Origin: an uncultured Bacillota bacterium
GTDB taxonomy: Bacteria; Bacillota_I; Bacilli_A; RF39; UBA660
DNA: 10,029 nt
NCBI GenBank assembly: GCA_945928335.1
Contig: CAMENK010000020.1
Coordinates: 1-10,029 of the forward strand
Direction: 5' to 3'
The notes below the pieces were generated by a model, which was given only the letters and a program-made list of their open reading frames with translations, did not search any database and had not been told where the DNA came from. Every line of letters starts with the position of its first letter. Positions within the stretch are counted from its first letter, which is position 1. A program made the translations under genes and the position numbers. Of this stretch, positions 6,062 to 10,029 are shown piece after piece.

Positions 6062-6370
6062 ATGAGAGGAATGATCAAATGGAAGCCATTTAATACACTA
6101 CTAAATAACAAAGACATCAATGAAATAATAAAGACAAGAAATTTAGCTCAAAAACCAATTATTATGGAAGATAGAATAATAGAAATAAATAATGATTTAA
6201 ATGAAGCATTAAAAAATAATAAGACTTTAAAAATAAAATATTTTAATAAAGGTGAATCAAAAACAACAACAGGAAATATTCAAAATATAAATACAATAGA
6301 AAAATATATTCTCATAAATAATATAAGAATATATTTTAAAAATTTAATTAAAACAGATATTATAAATTAG
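6062..6370 (+). CDS. YolD-like protein, partner of the translesion polymerase
   Basis: YolD-like proteins are small and usually encoded beside UvrX/YqjW-type polymerases; their role is thought to be analogous to UmuD, but this is not settled. The 102 residues begin MRGMIKWKPF, the hallmark N-terminal motif of the family. They end in a beta-rich part (about 60-102) with the usual closing pattern ILINNIRIYFKNLIKTDI. The start at 6062 follows AAGGTGAT (6051-6058), immediately after the polymerase stop codon. The longer frame from 6035 would overlap the polymerase and lacks a ribosome site. The gene ends inside the 3' end of the convergent gene (11-bp overlap). Confidence 0.85.
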   Translation: MRGMIKWKPFNTLLNNKDINEIIKTRNLAQKPIIMEDRIIEINNDLNEALKNNKTLKIKYFNKGESKTTTGNIQNINTIEKYILINNIRIYFKNLIKTDIIN

Positions 6371-6878
6371 ACTTATTTAAGTTCATATTTTCATAATAAT
6401 CAATTAAATCATTATCCTCTTTAAATATAGTATCTATATCCAATTTTCTAACTACTTTATGTCCTAATTTCTGAAAAGAACCTATCTTACCAACTATTAC
6501 TAATGAAGTATCTATTGAATAAACTTCATTATTATAATATACATCTAAATACCAATGTCCACCATAACTAGAACCAGTAGTTCCTTTAAAATACTCATTT
6601 ATGCATTCAATAGCTTCACTATAAATTCCAAATTTATCTAAAAGTAAAACAAATTCAACTACACATCTTTTACATCTACCTTCATTTAAATTAAGATGAA
6701 ACAAATCTTTAAAGGCAAAAGGTTCATTATTTATCCAAATAGATGATCTATCTCTTAGTATAAACTTATTTAAAGATTCATTAAATTCTCTAATCTCACC
6801 TTTTTCAAATAAATCTTTAAACTTTTTATTAAACTCAATATTATTAGTTAATAATTCATTTCTAAACTTATTTTCCAT
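6360..6878 (-). CDS. Putative transglutaminase-like cysteine protein, 172 residues
   Basis: I recognise no specific family, but spacing of key residues fits the transglutaminase/papain-like fold. There is a Cys at a helix start in NEGRCKRCVVEFVLLLDKFG (G67-R-C69, with C72 as alternative), then GGHWYLDVYY with H108, then YSIDTS with D123. This gives a plausible Cys-His-Asp triad in the order and spacing of the superfamily. The first 60 residues are helical and charged. There is no signal peptide or membrane segment, so it should be cytoplasmic. Its start codon lies inside the 3' end of the MraZ-like gene (11-bp overlap), so the two are probably translated together; GGAAG upstream could serve as ribosome site. 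Substrate unknown. Confidence 0.55.
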   Translation of the reverse strand: MENKFRNELLTNNIEFNKKFKDLFEKGEIREFNESLNKFILRDRSSIWINNEPFAFKDLFHLNLNEGRCKRCVVEFVLLLDKFGIYSEAIECINEYFKGTTGSSYGGHWYLDVYYNNEVYSIDTSLVIVGKIGSFQKLGHKVVRKLDIDTIFKEDNDLIDYYENMNLNKSNL

Positions 6879-7236
6879 GTTTTACTTCCATTTCATCTAC
6901 AATACCCACAATTTTAAAATTACCTTCTTGATTAAATACAACAGTTCCATTTTTAAATGATATTTTTTCTAATATATAATCAGGAATATTTACTTGACTA
7001 TTATTATTAATAACAAAAGGTGTAGAATTTGCTTTTAAAGATCTTAAAAGATTTATTCTTTCTTTTTTAGGTAAATTCATACCTATACTTTCTAACTTAT
7101 CTGGTGTCAAAACTATTAAAGTATTATTACCAAAAAAGGTCAAAATCATATTAGGTTTTAATCTTGATTTTAATTCTTGAGGTATAGTCATATTTCCAAA
7201 ATCATCTATACTTACCATAAAATTGTCTTTATTCAT
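6868..7236 (-). CDS. MraZ/AbrB-like DNA-binding protein
   Basis: Proteins with swapped-hairpin AbrB folds bind DNA as transcription regulators. The 122 residues hold two such motifs, as in MraZ: IDDFGNMTIPQELKSRL (10-26) and NNNSQVNIPDYILEKI (77-92). They are separated by LIVLTPDKLESI (40-51), which resembles the stretch after the first motif of MraZ. The usual DxxGR is changed to DDFGN in the first motif and to an Asn/Ser-rich turn in the second. It is somewhat shorter than MraZ (about 140). It is not beside rsmH or cell-division genes, so a paralogue or specialised regulator is more likely than mraZ itself. GGGAG (7248-7244) lies 7 nt before the ATG. It leads a two-gene operon with the transglutaminase-like gene. 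Confidence 0.65.
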   Translation of the reverse strand: MNKDNFMVSIDDFGNMTIPQELKSRLKPNMILTFFGNNTLIVLTPDKLESIGMNLPKKERINLLRSLKANSTPFVINNNSQVNIPDYILEKISFKNGTVVFNQEGNFKIVGIVDEMEVKHGK

Positions 7237-7259
7237 AATTATTCTCCCAACTTAATTAA

Positions 7260-7288
7260 ATTGTACTATGAAAAGATAATTTTTTCAA
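7260..7288 (-). promoter_or_regulatory. Promoter of the MraZ-like gene pair
   Basis: On the minus strand TTGAAA (7288-7283), 17 bp, TACAAT (7265-7260). Each hexamer differs from consensus at one position. The predicted leader is short (about 17 nt) and contains GGGAG. Confidence 0.7.
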
Positions 7289-7306
7289 TAAAATAACAAA
7301 ATACTA

Positions 7307-7336
7307 TTGACTTAAGTCCAAATTTTATGGTACACT
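7307..7336 (+). promoter_or_regulatory. Promoter of tRNA-Ala
   Basis: TTGACT (7307-7312), 18 bp, TACACT (7331-7336), with TG at 7328-7329 forming an extended -10. Transcription would start near 7343, leaving a leader of about 27 nt before the mature tRNA. A perfect palindrome GACTTAAGTC (7309-7318) overlaps the -35. Confidence 0.65.
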
Positions 7337-7369
7337 TTCTATGCTTGATTAAATCAAGTGCCTACCGAT

Positions 7370-7446
7370 GGGGAATTAGCTCAGTTGGCTAGAGCACCTG
7401 CCTTGCACGCAGGGGGTCGCGGGTTCAAGTCCCACATTCTCCACCA
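7370..7446 (+). tRNA. tRNA-Ala (anticodon TGC)
   Basis: The 77 nt, including an encoded CCA (7444-7446), fold as a cloverleaf. The acceptor stem is GGGGAAT with ATTCTCC and contains the G3-U70 wobble pair that marks alanine tRNAs. The D-arm is GCTC/GAGC, and the anticodon stem is CCTGC/GCAGG around loop CTTGCAC with anticodon TGC at 7404-7406. The T-loop is TTCAAGT. One T-stem pair is a mismatch: GCGGG against CCCAC puts C50 opposite A64. The gene stands alone between its own promoter and terminator. Confidence 0.97.
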
Positions 7447-7457
7447 TTGAGTTTATT

Positions 7458-7484
7458 ACACACATTTATGTGTGTTTTTTATTT
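7458..7484 (+). terminator. Terminator of tRNA-Ala
   Basis: ACACACAT (7458-7465) pairs with ATGTGTGT (7468-7475), followed by TTTTTATTTT. The effective loop is probably 4 nt. It starts 12 nt after the CCA end. Confidence 0.85.
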
Positions 7485-7485
7485 T

Positions 7486-7515
7486 AAACAAAAAACATCT
7501 TAAGAATAAGATGTT
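7486..7515 (-). terminator. Terminator of the VanY-like/yvcK operon
   Basis: AACATCTTA (7494-7502) and TAAGATGTT (7507-7515) form a perfect 9-bp stem with a 4-nt loop. On the minus strand it is followed by TTTTGTTT. It lies 28 bp beyond the yvcK stop codon. Confidence 0.8.
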
Positions 7516-7543
7516 AATTTTAATGTTTTAATAATAAAATGTA

Positions 7544-8485
7544 CTATTTAAATATCTCAGTAAAAATACTAAAAGCTAATTTTAAAGCATCATGTCTAAT
7601 CTTATTGTCTTCTACTATAAAATAATTATCTTCAATTAAAGAAACATTTTTTAAATTATAATAATCTATTTTTACTAAATCTTTTTGTTCTTCATTTTGA
7701 TACTTATCAAGAATTTTCTTATCAATAAGTTTATTATTTACAAGAACTTTATCAATCTTTCTTTTACCTAAATAACTATTTAGTAAATTAACATGATCAC
7801 TTACACTAAACGAATCAGTTTCTCCCGGTTGTGTCATCATATTGCATGCATACATTATCTTACCTTTAGATTTATCTATTGCATTTATAACATCTTCATT
7901 TATTAAATTAGGAATAATACTAGTATAAATACTACCCATACTTAACAAAATAATATCCGCTTCCTTTATTGCTTTTATTGCTAATGGTGTAATAACTGGA
8001 GTATTTTCATAAAATACTTTTTTTATTTTCTTACCAGATGAAGTAATTTGAGTTTCTCCTTTAACAGTTGTTCCATCCTCCATCAAGGCCATTAAAGTAA
8101 CATTATCTTCTGTTAAAGGAACTACCTTTCCTTTTAGATTAAAAACTTTAGATAAAGCTTCAATACCGTCGCTTAAATTACCTGTTATCTCCTTAGTTGC
8201 TGTTAAAATTAAATTTCCAACAGTATGACCATTTAAATCACTTGTAGTTTTAAACCTATAGTTAAATAACTTTTCTACTAAAGGTTCAGTTTCAGAAAGA
8301 GAAATAAGTACTCTTCTTATGTCTCCAACAGCTGGTGTATTAAATTCTTCTCTTAATTTCCCAGTTGAACTTCCATTATCAGATACACTTACTATTGCTG
8401 TTATATCTAATGGAAATTTTTTTAATCCAGAAAGAAGAACTGAAAGTCCAGTTCCACCACCTAGAACTACTACTTTATTATTCAT
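7544..8485 (-). CDS. yvcK: GlmR/YvcK, UDP-sugar-binding regulator of cell-wall precursor synthesis
   Basis: In B. subtilis YvcK (GlmR) binds UDP-GlcNAc, stimulates the glucosamine synthase GlmS and is needed for growth on gluconeogenic carbon sources. The 313 residues match the family length (about 317) and the CofD-like fold. Motifs: GGGTGLS (9-15), VSVSDNGSSTGKLR (32-45), GDIRRVL (54-60), GHTVGNLIL (86-94) and NMMTQPGETD (215-224). The N-terminal glycine loop and the DNGSSTG block form the nucleotide-sugar pocket in relatives. AAGGGGG (8497-8491) is its ribosome site and overlaps the stop codon of the upstream gene, so the two form an operon. The usual neighbours rapZ (yvcJ) and whiA are absent here; instead it is paired with a VanY-like membrane protein. 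Confidence 0.93.
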   Translation of the reverse strand: MNNKVVVLGGGTGLSVLLSGLKKFPLDITAIVSVSDNGSSTGKLREEFNTPAVGDIRRVLISLSETEPLVEKLFNYRFKTTSDLNGHTVGNLILTATKEITGNLSDGIEALSKVFNLKGKVVPLTEDNVTLMALMEDGTTVKGETQITSSGKKIKKVFYENTPVITPLAIKAIKEADIILLSMGSIYTSIIPNLINEDVINAIDKSKGKIMYACNMMTQPGETDSFSVSDHVNLLNSYLGKRKIDKVLVNNKLIDKKILDKYQNEEQKDLVKIDYYNLKNVSLIEDNYFIVEDNKIRHDALKLAFSIFTEIFK

Positions 8486-8495
8486 AAATTCCCCC

Positions 8496-9449
8496 TTACT
8501 TATTTAAATAATAAGCATAATATTCATCAAATGTGATACCTTCCTCATGTATCCTTCTAGCGACATCAACCCCAACATATCTAAATCTCCAACTATCTGT
8601 TTCAAATCCAGTTATATCACTAGTACCTTCAGGATATCTTAATATAAAACCATATCTATAAGAGTTTGCTAAAAGCCACGTATTTTCTTCACTTTCTTCT
8701 CCCTCTTCTACTTCTCTATTATATGGTTTTATTACAACACTTAGACCAGTTTGATATTCTGAATGTCCAGCTCTAGCAGCTAATCTATCAGCTTCATCTT
8801 GCCCACTAGAATCTTCAATTTCACTATATGCCTCCTCTTGATCCTCATAACTCCTATATCCTTGACTAACAACTAAAGTATAACCATCTTCTCTAGCATC
8901 ACTAAGCATATTAATTAAATCATCATAAATGACTTCACTAACATATTTACCTGAATAAGCATAAGAACTAGATACTAATTTTAAATCACCAGGTACATAA
9001 TCACTACCTAAACCATTAAACTTATTAACAAGCATTTTTTCTCCCATAGAAGTATCTGTTTCACTTATTTTACTATACCATCCAGTATCCGCATTAGTAT
9101 TTACAATTGCAACAATTTTTGTAGGACTTACACCACTATTCTTACTATAATAATCTAAATATTTATCCATATTCTCATACATAAAATATCTTTCTCCAAT
9201 AAACTTAGTTAAATTACTTTTATATTTCGAATTTAATAAATCATTAACTTGATTATCATCAAATTTTTCTAAAAGAACTTTAATTTCATTTGTACTATAA
9301 CCAACTTCACCAAGTTTATATTCAGTAGTTTGCTTTAGTTTAGCTTCGTCTACTAACTTTTTAATTCCAACAATACTTAAAATTATAATTAAAACTATAA
9401 TACCTACAAAAATCCCCAACTTCTTAATATTCAATTTTCTTTTAACCAT
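8496..9449 (-). CDS. Membrane-anchored VanY/DD-carboxypeptidase-like protein lacking zinc ligands (apparent pseudoenzyme)
   Basis: The fold is that of VanY-type D-alanyl-D-alanine carboxypeptidases: a cytoplasmic basic N-terminus, one membrane segment (about 11-28), a helical spacer, then the domain from about 140 (VNKFNGLGSDYVPGDL, SQGYRSYEDQEEAY, AGHSEYQTGLSVVI, SWRFRYVG). In active members the zinc ligands are the His and Asp of SxHxxGxAxD and the His of EPWH. Here they are Y232, V239 and R288, and the catalytic Glu position is D285, so hydrolysis is not expected. The frame is intact and conserved elsewhere, so this looks like a maintained non-enzymatic protein rather than decay. The start at 9449 follows AAAGGAG; the upstream ATG at 9494 lies before the predicted transcription start. 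It is first in an operon with yvcK, 10 bp apart. Confidence 0.85.
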   Translation of the reverse strand: MVKRKLNIKKLGIFVGIIVLIIILSIVGIKKLVDEAKLKQTTEYKLGEVGYSTNEIKVLLEKFDDNQVNDLLNSKYKSNLTKFIGERYFMYENMDKYLDYYSKNSGVSPTKIVAIVNTNADTGWYSKISETDTSMGEKMLVNKFNGLGSDYVPGDLKLVSSSYAYSGKYVSEVIYDDLINMLSDAREDGYTLVVSQGYRSYEDQEEAYSEIEDSSGQDEADRLAARAGHSEYQTGLSVVIKPYNREVEEGEESEENTWLLANSYRYGFILRYPEGTSDITGFETDSWRFRYVGVDVARRIHEEGITFDEYYAYYLNK

Positions 9450-9473
9450 TCTTTTATTCTCCTTTATATCTAT

Positions 9474-9502
9474 ATTATAACCAAATATTAGCAATTTCTC
9501 AA
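9474..9502 (-). promoter_or_regulatory. Promoter of the VanY-like/yvcK operon
   Basis: On the minus strand TTGAGA (9502-9497), 17 bp, TATAAT (9479-9474). Transcription would start near 9467, about 18 nt before the chosen start codon at 9449. This excludes the ATG at 9494. Confidence 0.75.
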
Positions 9503-9504
9503 TA

Positions 9505-9549
9505 TTTAATAAAAGAAGTTATTGAACTTTACTCTTCAACAACTTCTTT
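9505..9549 (-). terminator. Terminator of the AlkD-like gene
   Basis: The 15-nt arms 9549-9535 and 9526-9512 pair fully in minus-strand RNA, with one G-U wobble, around an 8-nt loop. They are followed by a T/A-rich tail. The stem includes the stop codon (9521-9519) and the last codons of the gene. Confidence 0.7.
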
Positions 9550-10029
9550 AAATACATTTTATCTTCTATAGACACCCTATAAGAATCATTTATTTTAGAA
9601 ATACCTTTTCTTAATACAAAAGTATTTAATTCATTTTCTTCAATAAATATTAAAGTCTTATCTCTAAATTTAATAAAGCATTCACATAATAACCAAGCAT
9701 AAGCCATATTAACATAATAGTCATTTGAATTATTATTCTTAATAATTTTAAATATATAATCTAAATAATCTTCTAGAACAAAATGACTAAGTAAAGTCAC
9801 TATTCCAAATCTTTTAGTAAACTCATATTTATCATTTATGAAAGTTTTAATAAATTTAAAATATTCTTTTTTATTTTTATCATTTATTTTTAAACTATTA
9901 GAAACCATATCAGTAATAGCCCAATTATCTATTTTATATGTATATAATTTTAATCTTTCTTTTATATCTTCGAAAGGCAAATAAGTTAATAATAATCCTT
10001 CTATAAATAAAACTTCAAAATTTTCTGAA
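9519..10029 (-). CDS. AlkD-like DNA alkylation repair glycosylase, N-terminus cut by window edge
   Basis: AlkD-type enzymes are HEAT-repeat DNA glycosylases that remove alkylated bases such as 3- and 7-methylpurines. The frame is open to the right edge, so 169 residues are visible, about 70% of a typical 230-residue protein. A TTG at 9980 could be mistaken for the start, but the 16 codons before it (SENFEVLFIEGLLLTY) continue the family pattern. Residues important in Bacillus cereus AlkD have counterparts: W36 and D40 in NWAITD (for W109/D113), R73 in TKRFGIV (for R148) and W112 in YYVNMAYAWLL (for W187). The C-terminus GISKINDSYRVS is also typical. It ends in its own hairpin before the VanY-like operon, so it is probably a separate transcript. 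Confidence 0.88.
   Translation of the reverse strand, partial: SENFEVLFIEGLLLTYLPFEDIKERLKLYTYKIDNWAITDMVSNSLKINDKNKKEYFKFIKTFINDKYEFTKRFGIVTLLSHFVLEDYLDYIFKIIKNNNSNDYYVNMAYAWLLCECFIKFRDKTLIFIEENELNTFVLRKGISKINDSYRVSIEDKMYLKKLLKSKVQ

Noticed and set aside
6868..7236. Calling this gene mraZ itself
   Set aside because: The DxxGR motif is altered and rsmH, ftsL and other division genes are not adjacent; only the fold family is claimed.
8319..8507. Plus-strand open frame of 62 codons
   Set aside because: It is antisense to the conserved N-terminal part of yvcK and has no ribosome site or family resemblance.
9450..9494. Longer N-terminus of the VanY-like protein from ATG 9494
   Set aside because: There is no ribosome site before it, and the TTGAGA/TATAAT promoter would start transcription downstream of it. 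ATG 9449 has a good AAAGGAG.
9978..9980. TTG as start codon of the AlkD-like gene
   Set aside because: The frame stays open to the window edge and the preceding 16 codons fit the family, so the gene is truncated by the window, not started here.

Overview
The window looks like chromosomal DNA from a very AT-rich, low-GC Gram-positive bacterium of the Bacilli or a related anaerobic Firmicutes lineage. Three things suggest this. The genes are Bacillus-type (cotE, miaB next to cotE, yvcK/glmR, a UvrX-type polymerase with a YolD partner). The signals are Bacillus-like (TTGACA/TATAAT promoters, extended -10 TGn motifs, GGAGG or GGTGG ribosome sites, U-tailed hairpin terminators). Codon use is strongly A/T-ending. 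A desulfoferrodoxin-type superoxide reductase fits an anaerobe or microaerophile, and CotE suggests a spore-forming ancestry. Trp is coded by TGG, and every 3' end seen uses TAA or TAG.

Left part (1-2250): the start of a Lys/Ser/Thr-rich protein with 19-residue tandem repeats runs off the left edge, read leftward from a near-perfect promoter. Divergent from it is dfx, a complete two-iron superoxide reductase. dfx converges on a 497-residue two-domain ThyX-like protein, with a shared hairpin over both stop codons. The two ThyX halves have each lost a different part of the family signature.

Middle-left (2250-4660, all leftward): cotE (spore coat morphogenesis) lies directly behind miaB (tRNA ms2i6A synthesis), as in Bacillus subtilis, and has a candidate sigma-K-type promoter of its own. 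Upstream is an unrecognised 105-residue protein ending in its own terminator.

Middle (4740-7240): a rightward translesion-polymerase gene and a YolD-like gene form a tight pair. Convergent with them is a leftward overlapping pair: an MraZ/AbrB-like double-hairpin protein followed by a protein with a transglutaminase-like Cys-His-Asp pattern.

Right part (7300-10029): tRNA-Ala(TGC) stands alone between its own promoter and terminator. Then, leftward, come yvcK/glmR and, upstream in the same operon, a membrane-anchored VanY/DD-carboxypeptidase-like protein in which all three expected zinc ligands are replaced. An AlkD-like DNA glycosylase enters from the right edge and lacks its N-terminus.

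Themes: DNA maintenance (ThyX, Y-family polymerase, AlkD), spore and cell-envelope functions (CotE, VanY-like protein, GlmR) and tRNA function (MiaB, tRNA-Ala). The strongest leads are the VanY-like apparent pseudoenzyme next to GlmR and the complementary decay of the two ThyX halves. No mobile element, CRISPR array, origin or gene-free stretch over 300 bases was seen.
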